A stretch of DNA of 64,000 nucleotides from Humulus lupulus (Eukaryota > Streptophyta > Magnoliopsida > Rosales > Cannabaceae). The stretch spans positions 279,568,122 through 279,632,121 of the forward strand of contig NC_084795.1 of the NCBI RefSeq assembly GCF_963169125.1, in the 5' to 3' direction. The notes below the pieces were generated by a model. The model was not told the origin of the DNA, ran no database searches, and saw nothing but the letters and a program-made list of their open reading frames with translations. The translations under genes were made by a program, and so were the position numbers. This document shows, one piece after another, positions 46,690-57,769 of this stretch. Each line of letters begins with the position of its first letter. Positions within the stretch are counted from its first letter, which is position 1.

Positions 46690-49600
46690 ATGTCCTTCGA
46701 CGATCGAGAGCGCGAAACCCAGACCCATTCGTCAATCCCGACTGCCATTGACGACCCTCAGATCTCTTCTACTAGAACCGATCCTCACATGCCAGTTCTG
46801 GGATCCATAAGTCCTATTGAAGACCCAGCAAACCCATATTACCTCCATCACGGTGACAACCCCGGCAACACTCTTGTCTCTCAGCTTCTCACTGGGCAGG
46901 ATAACTACATCACATGGAGCAGGGCTATGCAGCTGGCGATTTCAGTAAAGAACAAGCTTGGATTTCTAGACGGTTCAATTTCTAAACCTTCTCCTTCTGA
47001 TTCAATTCTTTACAATGCCTGGCTAAGAAATAATAACATAGTTATATCGTGGATTTTGAACTCTGTTTCCAAAGAAATCTCATCTAGCATTCTTTATGAT
47101 GAATCTGCTTCTGCAATATGGAATGACCTTAAAACTCGTTTTCATCAAAGAAATGGTCCATATATTTTCAATCTTAGGAGAGATCTCATGAACCTTAAAC
47201 AAGACAACCAATCTATTAGCCTGTATTTCACTAAACTCAAAACAATTTGGGAAGAATTGAATACCTATAGACCCTCATGTACGTGCAATGGTTGTACCTG
47301 TGGTGGAGTCAAGAAACTCCAAGACCACTATCACATGGAATACATCATTTCTTTCCTTATGGGTCTCTCTGATTCATATTCCCCAATCCGTGGTCACATT
47401 CTGCTTATGGACCCTTTGCCCGAAATTAGCCGTGTTTTTCACCTAGTGACTCAAGAAGAAAATCAAAGGTCCTCAGCTTCCCTCAACAATGATTCCACAC
47501 CTGCTATGGCCTTTGCATTCCACGGTGATAGACCCAATACTCAGAAAAATGACATCCAGCCCACACGCACTCATTTCCCTAAACGGAATAGACCGTTCTG
47601 TACCCACTGTAATGTCTTAGGACATACAGTTGAAAAATGTTTTAAAATCCATGGATATCCTCCTGGTTATATCAAAAACAGCAAGCCTAAGGATGTTAGT
47701 ACAAATCATGTTCAAGCCAGTGACGAAGGGAATTGTAACACAGATGATTGTCATACCACACTACCCCAGTTGACAACCTTGCAGTATCAACAGCTCCTCA
47801 ATTTACTTGCCTCCCAACAATCTGGTTTGACATCTTCAGAACCTAGCACCTCGACAGGTAATGCAGGTATCGTTCTATCTCACTTTTCTAATTTGCCTTT
47901 GACTGATTCTTGGATCATTGACTCTGGCGCAACCAGACACATCTGTTCTAATATCAAGTTATTCCAATGTATATGTAAGATACCCCACACCAAGCTTATT
48001 TTACCAAATAATGACCATCTCTTTGTTCATCAATGTGGTACTGTTCGAATTAATAAAGACATTATTCTAAATGATGTTTTATATGCACCAAACTTCAAGT
48101 ATAATATTATCTTAGTAAGCTATTTGTCTCAGCAAGCCTCTGTTTCCATTATTTTTAACTCAGCTTTTTTTACAATCCAGGACAATGCCACCAGGAAGAT
48201 GATTGGCAGAGGCCGAACCACTAATGACCTTTATATTCTAGACACCACACCAGCTCTTCCTCACATTGGCAATGTCACTGCTGAGACATGGCATTCAAGG
48301 CTAGGACACCTTTCCCATACACGATTATCCCTACTTAAAGATGTCTTGCATTGTAAACCTTCTTCTTTACACAATATTCCTTGCTATGTTTGTCCTTTGG
48401 CTAAACAAAGGAAACTCCCTTTTCCTAATAATAATACTTTTTCTGAAAACATTTTTGATCTTATTCATTGTGACATTTGGGGGCCATATCACATTGCATC
48501 ACACTCTAATCACAAATATTTTTTGACTCTTGTTGATGATCATTCCAGATTTACCTGGATTTATTTACTTCACCATAAATCTGATGCACTTGTGATTATA
48601 CCTCAATTTCTTGCTTACATCCAAAATCAATTTGGCTGTATTTTTCGCAAATTCCGATCTGATAATGCACCAGAGTTAGTTTTTAAAAATCTGTTTGCTA
48701 AACATGGTATTTTACATGATTTCTCTTGCGTTGAAACACCACAACAAAATGCTGTGGCTGAAAGAAAACACCAGCATCTATTAAATGTGGCTCGGGCATT
48801 ATTTTTTCAGGCTAAAACCCCTCTTAAATTCTGGACTGAGTGTATTTTAACAGCTACATATTTGATAAATAGGATTCCAACACCTATTTTACACAATAAG
48901 TCTCCATACGAATTGCTGTTTAATAAAACACCTCAGTATGATCACTTGCGCACATTTGGATGCCTTGTTTTTGCCACTACTTTAACTGCACACAGGACTA
49001 AATTCTCACCTCGAGCACGACCCTGCGTTCTCATGGGATTCCCAAATGGTGTCAAAGGTTATCGTCTTTATGACCTGAATAGTAATCAGTTTTTTAACTC
49101 ACGTAATGTTGTATTCCATGAGAATGTATTTCCTTTTCACAATCTGAACAGAGAACAAACTTCTACTGATCCTTTTTCACATATTGTGCTTCCAAATCAT
49201 ATTGTTACTCATACTAATGTATCTGATTATTCCCCAGAAAATATTTGTACTCCTCTTACTGAATCACAGGTACAAGAGACTATTCCTGCAGTAGATGAAG
49301 CACAAGAATCGGTTCCTGTCAATGATTCTGAACAGCAGGAACCTCCCTCCATTGTTCCACGCAGATCTACTAGAATTTCAAGACCTCCCAGCCATTTAAA
49401 AGACTTTGAATGCTACTCAGCATTACAGGATTTATCCTCTACTCCACACTCCATCAATAAGTTTATTTCTTATTCCACTCTTTCGGACACTCACAAAGCT
49501 TTTGTTCTTGCAGTTTCCTCTAACAAAGAACCTCCAAACTATCAACATGTCATTCAGAATGAACATTGGACCAATGCCATGCAGAATGAACTCCAAGCTC

Positions 49601-51078
49601 TCATGACAAATAGAACATGGTCCATTGTCCCTCTTCCACCCAACAAACATGCCATAGGATGTCGTTGGGTATACAAAATTAAATACAACAGTGATGGCAC
49701 CATTGAACGGTACAAAGCCCGTCTTGTTGCTCAAGGGTACACGCAACAAGAAGGGCTTGATTTCTTTGACACTTTTTCCCCCGTTGCTAAAATGGTTACC
49801 TTTAAATTATTATTAGCTGTTTCTTCTATTAATAATTGGCATACTTTACAGATAGATATTAATAATGCTTTCCTCAACGGGGACCTCAATGAAGAGGTCT
49901 ACATGACCCTACCAAAAGGACTAACACTCCCTTCTTCTATTTCTACAGATTCTAACCTTGTTTGCAGATTACACAAGTCCATATATGGTCTTAGACAGTC
50001 ATCCAGACAGTGGTACAAGAAACTTTCTGATGCTCTCTTACGAGAAGGATTTCATCAATCTCAAGCTGACTACACCCTATTCACAAGAGGATCAAATGAC
50101 ACATTCATTGCTCTGTTAGTTTATGTCGACGACATAATAATAGCAGGCCCCACCATCTCCATTTTACATGAACTTCAATCTTCTCTGCATCAACAATTTA
50201 AACTCAAGGCCCTTGGTAACCTCAAGTACTTCCTCGGTTTTGAGCTAGCACGAGCTTCAGATGGTATTTTCATATCTCAGCGCAAGTACACTCTTGAACT
50301 ACTGGAAGACACTGGTTTCTTAGGCAGCAAACCCAGCAAGACTCCTATGGATCCTAAGCTACGCCTAGACAATGACAACGGAAAACTAGTAGAAAATCCT
50401 TCTGCCTACAGACAATTAGTTGGCCGCTTACTATATTTGACACATTCTAGACCGGACATCACATTTGCTGTCAACAATCTTAGTCAATTCATGGCTTCTC
50501 CCCGAACCACCCATTTACAAGCTGCCCACCACTTGCTACGCTATCTCAAAGGCAATCCTGGACAAGGACTTCTCTATTCATCAAGATCAAGTTTGAACTT
50601 GAGGGGATTCTCTGACTCAGATTGGGCGGCCTGTCCTATCTCCCGCAGATCAATAACTGGTTTCTGCATATTTTTAGGCGACTCTCTCATTTCTTGGCGC
50701 ACCAAAAAGCAGCCAACCATATCCAAAAGTTCAGCTGAAGCTGAGTACAGAGCATTAGCAGCCACAACCAGTGAGATAACGTGGATTAGATACCTACTTC
50801 TCGCTCTTCAAATTCCACAAACAACCCCCTCATTCATCTACTGTGACAACCAATCCGCCATCCACATCGCCAACAACCCCACTTTCCATGAACGCACAAA
50901 GCACATAGAACTTGACTGTCATTTTGTCAGGGACAAAATCAACAACTCTACAGTCAGACTTGCTCATGTCCCCAACACACTCCAGTTGGCAGATGCATTC
51001 ACAAAGCCTCTAACATCTCCTGTCCTCCTATCACATATCAGCAAGATGAGTGTATACAACATCTACACTCCATCTTGA
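46690..51078 (+). CDS. Ty1/copia gag-pol polyprotein, intact, 1462 aa
   Basis: One uninterrupted frame. Gag-like region at about residues 30-260; zinc knuckle CTHCNVLGHTVEKC at 304-317; aspartic protease WIIDSGATRHIC with catalytic Asp 411; GAG-pre-integrase ETWHSRLGHL near 532. Integrase core acidic residues fit at D595 (CDIWGPY), D658 (RSDNAPE) and E691 (NAVAERKH). Reverse transcriptase from about 975 carries YVDDIIIAG at 1145-1153. RNase H at about 1305-1440 has SDSDWA, SSAEAEYRAL and CDNQSAI. Protease before integrase before RT is the copia order. All key catalytic motifs are present, so the element may be capable of movement; expression cannot be judged. ATG 46690 is the first in frame, 161 bp after the 5' LTR. 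Confidence 0.96.
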   Translation: MSFDDRERETQTHSSIPTAIDDPQISSTRTDPHMPVLGSISPIEDPANPYYLHHGDNPGNTLVSQLLTGQDNYITWSRAMQLAISVKNKLGFLDGSISKPSPSDSILYNAWLRNNNIVISWILNSVSKEISSSILYDESASAIWNDLKTRFHQRNGPYIFNLRRDLMNLKQDNQSISLYFTKLKTIWEELNTYRPSCTCNGCTCGGVKKLQDHYHMEYIISFLMGLSDSYSPIRGHILLMDPLPEISRVFHLVTQEENQRSSASLNNDSTPAMAFAFHGDRPNTQKNDIQPTRTHFPKRNRPFCTHCNVLGHTVEKCFKIHGYPPGYIKNSKPKDVSTNHVQASDEGNCNTDDCHTTLPQLTTLQYQQLLNLLASQQSGLTSSEPSTSTGNAGIVLSHFSNLPLTDSWIIDSGATRHICSNIKLFQCICKIPHTKLILPNNDHLFVHQCGTVRINKDIILNDVLYAPNFKYNIILVSYLSQQASVSIIFNSAFFTIQDNATRKMIGRGRTTNDLYILDTTPALPHIGNVTAETWHSRLGHLSHTRLSLLKDVLHCKPSSLHNIPCYVCPLAKQRKLPFPNNNTFSENIFDLIHCDIWGPYHIASHSNHKYFLTLVDDHSRFTWIYLLHHKSDALVIIPQFLAYIQNQFGCIFRKFRSDNAPELVFKNLFAKHGILHDFSCVETPQQNAVAERKHQHLLNVARALFFQAKTPLKFWTECILTATYLINRIPTPILHNKSPYELLFNKTPQYDHLRTFGCLVFATTLTAHRTKFSPRARPCVLMGFPNGVKGYRLYDLNSNQFFNSRNVVFHENVFPFHNLNREQTSTDPFSHIVLPNHIVTHTNVSDYSPENICTPLTESQVQETIPAVDEAQESVPVNDSEQQEPPSIVPRRSTRISRPPSHLKDFECYSALQDLSSTPHSINKFISYSTLSDTHKAFVLAVSSNKEPPNYQHVIQNEHWTNAMQNELQALMTNRTWSIVPLPPNKHAIGCRWVYKIKYNSDGTIERYKARLVAQGYTQQEGLDFFDTFSPVAKMVTFKLLLAVSSINNWHTLQIDINNAFLNGDLNEEVYMTLPKGLTLPSSISTDSNLVCRLHKSIYGLRQSSRQWYKKLSDALLREGFHQSQADYTLFTRGSNDTFIALLVYVDDIIIAGPTISILHELQSSLHQQFKLKALGNLKYFLGFELARASDGIFISQRKYTLELLEDTGFLGSKPSKTPMDPKLRLDNDNGKLVENPSAYRQLVGRLLYLTHSRPDITFAVNNLSQFMASPRTTHLQAAHHLLRYLKGNPGQGLLYSSRSSLNLRGFSDSDWAACPISRRSITGFCIFLGDSLISWRTKKQPTISKSSAEAEYRALAATTSEITWIRYLLLALQIPQTTPSFIYCDNQSAIHIANNPTFHERTKHIELDCHFVRDKINNSTVRLAHVPNTLQLADAFTKPLTSPVLLSHISKMSVYNIYTPS

Positions 51079-51086
51079 AAGGGGGG

Positions 51087-51350
51087 TATTAAAGGCTACA
51101 TATTTTTAGTTATCTTAAGCCTCTGTTTACTGGTCCTTTATTTCAGTTTTCTGTATATTCAGTTTGTAAGTTTGTTATTTAACAACTTAGTTGGATAATC
51201 TGTATTGGTTGTTACAATTAGTTGGGTTAGTTATCAGTTTGGGTTAATTAACTTCGGCTATTTATACAGCCTTGTAAACCAGTTTCATTTCATCTGATTT
51301 GAATAATAAAACATTTCTCAATTCTTCAATCTCTTTCTTGTTTCTTGATA
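51087..51350 (+). repeat. 3' LTR of the copia element
   Basis: 264 bp, two substitutions from the 5' LTR. It follows the polypurine tract at 51077-51086 and is followed by the TSD TCTTC. Confidence 0.95.
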
Positions 51351-51355
51351 TCTTC

Positions 51356-52299
51356 TAAGTGCTTGTTTGTGATTCTTTGCTGCATTTGTGCTGCTGGTTT
51401 TATTAACAGGTAATTTTCGAAAATCAGTCCTTCAAGATGAAGTTGACAGTAATGAACAAATACTAATCAATATTCAGAAAAGAAATAACGAAGTTTTATG
51501 ATATAAAATATATAGAGTCTACATTTCAAGCTTTCATGGTGTTTTCTACTACATCTGTCTTTATAAACCTTTTCATGATTGTATTATCTATCGATGAAGA
51601 TAAACACGAGGGCTTGATATGTTACTATACCATACCTAGCTATGATTTTAACAAATTGTATTATTGGATTGTCTTTCTTTGTTTTTGTTTTCTTCATAAT
51701 CAATGGGGGCTATAAAAGTTTAACGTCTCTTGTTTTTAATGTATTAGCAACTTAATAATTAATTTTTAATCTTGTTATCATCAAAATGGATTAAAAGGTT
51801 TATGAAATGGGATATTACTAAGCCAAATGTCATTTTTTTTTGTTTAAAATATATGATTATATGTAGTACGATATCATATTGCCAATTAATTTTATAAAAT
51901 TTAAGATCATAACAAGACATGAATAATTTAATTGCTAGCAAGAACTAACACGTCATCACATTTAGATAAAAAATCATTTTACACTACTTGAAGTCTTACA
52001 TGCATGGGATATCGGTTAAAAATCATGTAGACATTGAGACTTCAACTTTCCAATTGACATTTTGGCACTTAAGTATCATCTCTTGTACTAACACGGGATG
52101 TACCAACATGAGATGTCAGTTCTACTAACATCTAAGTGAAATTATTAACGTAATACAAATTTGGTTATATGTGATATCCTATAAAATTATAAAATTAGTA
52201 TAAAATAATATCATTGACTCAAATTTGGTCAACAATTTTTTCAATATAACCAAATTTTTCTTAATTATAAGTAAATAAAATATTATATAACCTTAAAAG
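51356..52299. other. Intergenic with a locally duplicated segment
   Basis: Positions 51640-51960 are homologous to 42541-42910, and 51885-51955 also to 41015-41085, so this locus carries several diverged copies of one AT-rich sequence. No gene is supported. Confidence 0.5.
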
Positions 52300-52940
52300 T
52301 CTGGAACGATGGTTGCCCAAGAGCTCCAAGGGCAAGAAATGATTCCATCATGTTTGCTGAGGAGGATGCTCGCCGCATCCACTTTCCACACAACAACCCT
52401 TTAGTCCTAATCAACGGGTGTTGGTGGACAATGAAGCTCATGTATATCTTGTATAAGGTTGCACTTGAAACGATGAACATGATGGGCTTGAGACATCTGA
52501 AGTCGTGCCCCACCTTGCTATAATAAATCACTGGCGATTTTAATCAAACCCTTAGAGTTATAGAGTTAGCTCTAATGATGGGGAGCATGCCCAAACGAGT
52601 AATTTTATAGTTGTTGATTGTGCTTCTGCATTCATCGCAATTATAGGAAGTTTCTCCTTAGAGAGCTAAAGGTGGTCACCTCAATTTATCACCTCATGTT
52701 AAAATTCTCGACCTCATGGTAAAATTTCCAACCCCAAGAGGAGTAGCAAGTTTGCGAGACGAATAGAAAGAAGCAAGAGAATACTACAATCTCTCGATGC
52801 GAACAACTTCAAACCCAACAAAACAAACAATGATGACAGGAGGTCGAGAAATGGTGGAAATGCAAAACCCCAAGGATCTAAATGATCCTCACATGGACAT
52901 TAAGCCACGAGCAGAACCAACTCAGTTAATTTTATAGTAA
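52300..52940 (+). pseudogene. Ty3/gypsy gag-pol remnant (protease region)
   Basis: On the plus strand, in shifting frames, I see FAEEDARRIHFPHNNPLVL, a stretch matching the VDN-type retropepsin site (Asn-Gly in place of the usual context), ELALMMG, then RELKVVTSIYHLMLKF and GVASLRDE.KEARE. These are the conserved blocks around the protease of plant Ty3/gypsy gag-pol. Frameshifts and stops throughout. The open frame on the opposite strand at 52283-52531 is only its shadow. Confidence 0.65.
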
Positions 52941-53591
52941 AAGGCACAACCTAAAGCTATATATTTTTTTTCGGAGAGGTCCCAAGTTCAAATCTTCCTC
53001 CCCAATATAAAATAATAATAAAATATATTTTATAAAACGAATTATCAAATATGATATTCATCATTTTAGTACAAATACAGAACAAATTATTATTTTCCCA
53101 GATAAAAGGATAAAGAAATTAGAATCTTGTTGGGAATGCTTTAAGGTTTGCGGATCAATCAAACATCGATTAAAAATTCAAGCTAGTTTTTATATTAATT
53201 CATTCATGTACTTTTTTACTACCTTTTATGATATGAAGATTTAAACTTCACCAATCTCATGAACAGCTATGTTATTGCTCCGAACGATATCCTCTAAATA
53301 TATGGTTTTGAATATTGGACCAGGCGAATGAAATGTGCAATTGATAAATATAGAAATATAAAATATATTAGTTACACTAATTTTGATATAAAAAAAACCA
53401 CAATTCAACATTCTTCTAAGAAAAAAAACACTGAAGTCGATTTTCAAAATCATTTTTTTCATAAATGAGTAAGCTAATTCACCAGGGAGACAAAATTTTA
53501 TATGAAACTATCCCAAAACAGTTTACCAAAATTTGCCATTTTAGAAAAAATACAACATGGTTTCAAGGCTCTGTTTCCTTTCAAGAGAAAA
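52941..53591. other. Intergenic, possible SINE tail
   Basis: Near 52970-53005 GGTCCCAAGTTCAAATC followed by a TCTTCC run and an A-rich tail recalls a tRNA-derived SINE B box, but without boundaries. The remainder is AT-rich with no gene; its right end is probably the BRX1 3' UTR. Confidence 0.35.
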
Positions 53592-56079
53592 TCACTCCTT
53601 CCACATACCAGCAAATTCATCAGGCTCCAATGGATTTTCTTGCTCATGCATCTTTCTTCTTGTCTTTGCTTTGACTTTCTTAGCATACTTTCCAGCCTTT
53701 TTCCGCTTCTCCATTGCCCGAATCTAAAACCATAACAAAGAATCAAATGAAATTGATGTTTTAGAGTCGTTTATTTAACTTAGTAACACAAACCCAAGAT
53801 GAAGAAACATAAGAAATAGATTTCAAACTACTTTGATGAACTAATCAACCAACCTGGTTTGGTGATATGTAAAATGGATTCTCATATAGCGTTGGCCCTC
53901 CAATGCTGCCACCAAATATTTTGATTGGATTTAAGCAAAATCGTGGACCAACCTGAAAATAACAAAGTTTACCCATGTCAAATTACAAACAAAATAGTTC
54001 GATGTGATATATGTTATACACAACCACACATTTAAAATGTAAAAGGGAAGACAGTTTACTACTAACCTCAACAAGGGTCATGTTTTCCAAGCCCCTTCTT
54101 GCGATTTTGTCGGATTCATTATGAGGAACTGCTATCTGAAAATAACGTGAGAATATATATTTTGTCAGAGGCAATTTCAAAATCGAAACATTAGTCCCAA
54201 AAACTAAAGAAAACACAACATCTGATTTATGTATATGCTTTAGTTATTCAAAAGCTCACACTAACATTTCTCCTTGCAAATATTCTTTTATGAACCAAAA
54301 AATGAAAATGCTTTTTCCAACCATTTCATTTTTTGATGCAGTTAAATTCTTTTATAAACTTTTGAAATGCTACCATCAATCTAGAGTTATTAACTTATTA
54401 TGATACTCATACTGATATATACATCATATTTCTTCATCAATATTCACATCACCAACCTTCAGATAAGCACCCGGCTAATAGAAAAATCATATACCTCAGA
54501 CCATAAATCGTCGTCATATATTTAAGAAATGTAACACACCTGATAGTTACGGAACCAAATGTGATCATCAACGATGGAGAATACAAAGACATGATCATGA
54601 TATGGCTTAGACTTCCTGTGCTCCTTTGGAATCCCAAATATCTGGGGAAGAGCATAAAAATGTTCAGAGACAGCCAAGCCAAAATTAACTCATTCAGGTC
54701 CTTGTAAAATTGTGGATATTATGCATGTAACTTCAAAGACAAGGATAATTAGATAATTAGGACAAGAACTGCATTAAAGGGAAGAGAAAAAGATGATCAA
54801 AGTTGGATATCATGAGACAAAGCATGAGTCATATTACTAAAAAAAAATGCTAGGGCTTTGACTTGTCAGATGAAGGAACTAAGACAGTAAGGTGGACAAT
54901 GGTTGCATCAGAAAAGGCCAGAAAGCATAATATACCTGTATTATCATCTCCTTCAAAAGTTTCCAGTGTGGTTTGTTTTCAAAATTGGATGAGAACGTTA
55001 AAAGGGGTCGTGATCCTTTAAGATGATTCCCGGTAAGCTTCAATTCCTCCATAGTGTGCACTGAAAAGAACAAAAACACGCCAACCTATTACTTTTTCAG
55101 AACTTCTGTGAAAGGAAATTACCAACGAATTCAATTGATATTGAATATAATATCAATGATTTTTTTTTTTGGAAACTAGGATCCCTGCCTCGACCAAGAA
55201 ATTATAGCAATTGCTATGTATGTAGGTACTCGGGGCCTCAGACCTTATGGGAGCAAACCACTTGCTTGACCATTCGAGGGGTAATAAAATATCAATGATG
55301 AAAACCAGAACAGAAAAATTACCAGCATTAACTAAAAATTTCACAGATGGCCCATTGGGACACTTTGACATCCATAGATAAAGGTCCTTTTGTTTCCTGC
55401 ACTGAAATTGAAAACACCAAATGGTACAAAATGAGCTAGTAAATATTTGCAAGTAACCAAAACTTTATTCTTGATGACCAAATCTCATACACCTGTCATG
55501 CTCTAATCAACAACCTCACTCTTTCAAAACCAATCACATACTCAAAAAGTAAAAATGAAAAACATACATACAACTAATTGTACAAATAATCCAAAAACTC
55601 AAATGAAACATATGGGTTGATCTGTTAACAAAATTTCACCTCAAAAAACAGACAGGAAGAACAATTTTTGAGCTCAACGAGCTCATTAAGTGCCGCACCC
55701 TTACTTTGCTTCGACTCAACCTTGTTATCCTTCTTACAGTGAGGCAAAAGTGAGACTATATTCAACATCAAATGACGATACCTATAAGCAGAGATGCATA
55801 CAGATAGTTCATCACTACTGTCAAACAACAAAAATTACCAATATGAAAAAGCAGAGAAGGAATTTGATTATTTTCCAACCTGAAATTAATTCTTCGAGAA
55901 CAAGTGACCAAAACCTTCTCTTTGTTCCTGAAAAATGGGGTGGTGGATTCACTCTCTTGGGCTTCACTTTTCTTATCCTTCCAACCCAAAAGTGTCCTTT
56001 GAGGCCTCTCTGCAGCGGTATCGTCCTTCTTTTCCGGTGCCACCACCACGGTCTCACTGTGCTTCCTCTTCTTCCCCAT
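53592..56079 (-). CDS. BRX1: Ribosome biogenesis protein BRX1 homolog, 8 exons, 315 aa
   Basis: Nucleolar factor for assembly of the large (60S) ribosomal subunit, binding pre-rRNA through its Brix domain. Exons in gene order: 56079-55880, 55781-55640, 55401-55323, 55060-54936, 54641-54540, 54135-54067, 53952-53854, 53723-53592; all GT-AG and in frame. The start MGKKRKHSE is basic and nuclear-like. The Brix domain spans about residues 55-245, with RNKEKVLVTCSRRINFR, SRPLLTFSSNFE, FGIPKEHRKSKPY and NMTLVEVGPRFCLNPIKI. The C-terminal tail is strongly basic (RAMEKRRKAGKYAKK) and ends PDEFAGMWKE. The length equals that of plant BRX1 proteins as I recall it. Intron 3 carries a SINE. A 5' UTR probably extends to about 56330. 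Confidence 0.95.
55161..55287 (-). mobile_element. tRNA-derived SINE in BRX1 intron 3 (127 bp, 12-bp TSD)
   Basis: On the minus strand the element has a B-box-like GGTCTGAGGCC and ends in an A tail (a T run of 10 at 55161-55170 on the plus strand). It is bounded by a perfect 12-bp direct repeat AATATCAATGAT (55149-55160 and 55288-55299), the hallmark of LINE-assisted retroposition. It lies between exons 3 and 4 and leaves the splice sites intact. Confidence 0.82.
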
Positions 56080-56329
56080 CGATTTTGTATGAAAATCTAA
56101 AAAATACCAACGCAAAACACAAGTACATACATAAATATATACATATGTAAACAAAGTAGCAACAAATTCAACATTGTACACTGGATCATAAATTTTGGGG
56201 AAAACATAGAAAATTAGGGAATATGTAAGAGAAATGGGTCGGTGAATCGCAAAATAAAGAGACAGTAAACCCAGAAACACTTACATGCGAGAGAGAGAAA
56301 CAGTCCCGGCCGGAGAGAGATGAAAAGAG

Positions 56330-57385
56330 AGAGAGTCGGCGAGTTGGGTGGCCAAGAGTCGAGGGAGGACTCACTAGGGTTTAAGTTTTTATTTTTTATT
56401 TTTAGGTTTGAAGGGTTTAGTAGTACCGTTTTCTTTTCAGGGTTACTATTGTACTTTCAGCTAAACACCTCAGGAAAAAAAATATATATCTTTCTTTTTT
56501 GAAAAAAAATAAAATCTTTTTCATATTCTAAAATATACATATAAATAAAATATAATTTAAATATTTCCATATAAATTTCTTTTAAAAAAATAATGGAAAA
56601 TATCAGTTTGGTCATTGTGTTTTTCTCAAATACGCTATTAGTCATTGTGTTTTGTTAAATGACAAAACGGATACTGTGCTTTACAAAATTGATCAAAATA
56701 GTATCCCATATCTGATTTTTATCAAAATATTTTCAAACTACCATCGAGCAAAGTCATTTTTTCATGAAAATCATGATTTTGAAGGTCCCATCGAACCAAC
56801 ATCGAGCAAGGTCGATTTTCTAAAGATTTCAGAGTTTTAAATCTAAAAAAAAAATTGCAAAAAATAAAACTCAAAAATCATGTTTAGATCTGTTCGAAAT
56901 ACAATATTTAGAGGTGACAGAGAGAAGGGATAAGAGATAAATGAGAAGCTAAAAGTGTGGGGGAAATGATAAGAATATTTTGGGTAAAGTGCCAAAAAGT
57001 AGTATTATTTTAAAATATTTAATATGCCTAATATTATTTTTTAAATTATAGCATTTATCAAGCATACAAATTTTCCTAATTTAATTAGTTCATAACTTTT
57101 TGCATGATATTATTATCTCCACCCAAACTTTGGGCAATATGGCATGTCATAGTACCATAAATAGAAACTATTGTAACAAACCCCATAAAAGTGGGTAATA
57201 CATACAATCCACCCAACACAAACGAAATCAGTTAAAAACATCACTAAATTTATCCCAAAAAACTACCCAAAATAGATGAAGCAAACAAACATCTCAATTA
57301 ATACAATCAATCAAAATCCCAAAACCAAAATCAACAATTGCTATTATTGCTTTATAACAGGCAATATTCACTCCAGTAATAGTCC
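56330..57385. other. Intergenic with a decayed transposon end
   Basis: Positions 56598-56740 (CAGTTTGGTCATTGTGTTTT...) resemble the TIR of the inner Mutator-like element at 36215, with the same succession of TTTTGT(T/A)AAATG, GTATCCCATATC and TTTTATCAAAAT blocks. I see no matching right end. The rest is AT-rich and, from about 57150, C/A-rich promoter-like sequence. Confidence 0.45.
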
Positions 57386-57394
57386 TATATAAAG
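57386..57394 (+). promoter_or_regulatory. TATA box of the RALF-like gene
   Basis: TATATAAAG lies 105 bp before the start codon at 57491, in a good position for a TATA element with a 5' UTR of about 70 nt. Confidence 0.65.
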
Positions 57395-57490
57395 CCAACA
57401 AAGAATCCAAGACACTAAATTGTAATAAAAATAATACTAATAATCAAACTTTTTCAATATTCCAAAAGAAATTACGAACAAAACTCAAAG

Positions 57491-57760
57491 ATGACGATGA
57501 AGATGAAGAGTTGGGTAGCGGTTGTGGCTGTTGTGCTTAGCATAATGTTGGTTGTGAGCGAGGCGGCGTCAGGGCCGTCATCATCAACATCGGATGACAA
57601 GAAAAAGAAGACAAACAACAAAATGATTAATCCAGGGGTGTTGGACCCATGTCAAAGGCCGGGAGGTCCGCACAAGGGTTGTCAAAACCCCTACGAGCAA
57701 CGTACCCCGGCTAATAAATATAACCGCGGTTGCACCAACCCTAATCGTTGTCGTCATTGA
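57491..57760 (+). CDS. RALF-like secreted peptide precursor, 89 aa
   Basis: Rapid alkalinization factors are cysteine-rich peptide hormones sensed at the cell surface by CrRLK1L (FERONIA-type) receptor kinases. Here residues 1-26 are a signal peptide (basic start, then VAVVAVVLSIMLVV, cleavage probably after SEA). Residues 27-45 are a short Ser/Lys linker. The mature region runs to 89 with four cysteines at 54, 64, 81 and 87 (spacing 9, 16, 5), and NKYNRGC matches the conserved Y.RGC of RALFs. The dibasic site (RRIL) and the N-terminal YISY receptor motif of classical RALFs are absent, as in the short divergent clade. Single exon, typical of the family. The start is the first ATG after the TATA box. 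Confidence 0.85.
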   Translation: MTMKMKSWVAVVAVVLSIMLVVSEAASGPSSSTSDDKKKKTNNKMINPGVLDPCQRPGGPHKGCQNPYEQRTPANKYNRGCTNPNRCRH

Positions 57761-57769
57761 CCTCATTCA

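Larger units (their letters stand above)
46265..51350 (+). mobile_element. Full-length Ty1/copia retrotransposon (5086 bp)
   Basis: LTR-PBS-gag-pol-PPT-LTR in standard order with TSD TCTTC at 46260-46264 and 51351-51355. The LTRs (46265-46528 and 51087-51350) are both 264 bp and differ at only two positions by my comparison (c/t near 46289, a/g near 46331), so insertion was recent. The LTRs begin TATTAAAGG and end TTGATA, i.e. TA...TA instead of TG...CA, a known but uncommon variant. PBS TGGTATCAGAGA at 46529-46540 pairs with initiator-methionine tRNA. PPT GAAAGGGGGG precedes the 3' LTR. Confidence 0.96.

Noticed and set aside
52283..52531. Minus-strand frame of 82 codons
   Set aside because: The plus strand here shows gypsy protease-region blocks, so the minus frame is a shadow.
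55768..56280. 170-codon minus-strand frame upstream of BRX1
   Set aside because: It includes BRX1 exon 1 but extends through the 5' UTR and the first intron; splicing gives the BRX1 model instead.
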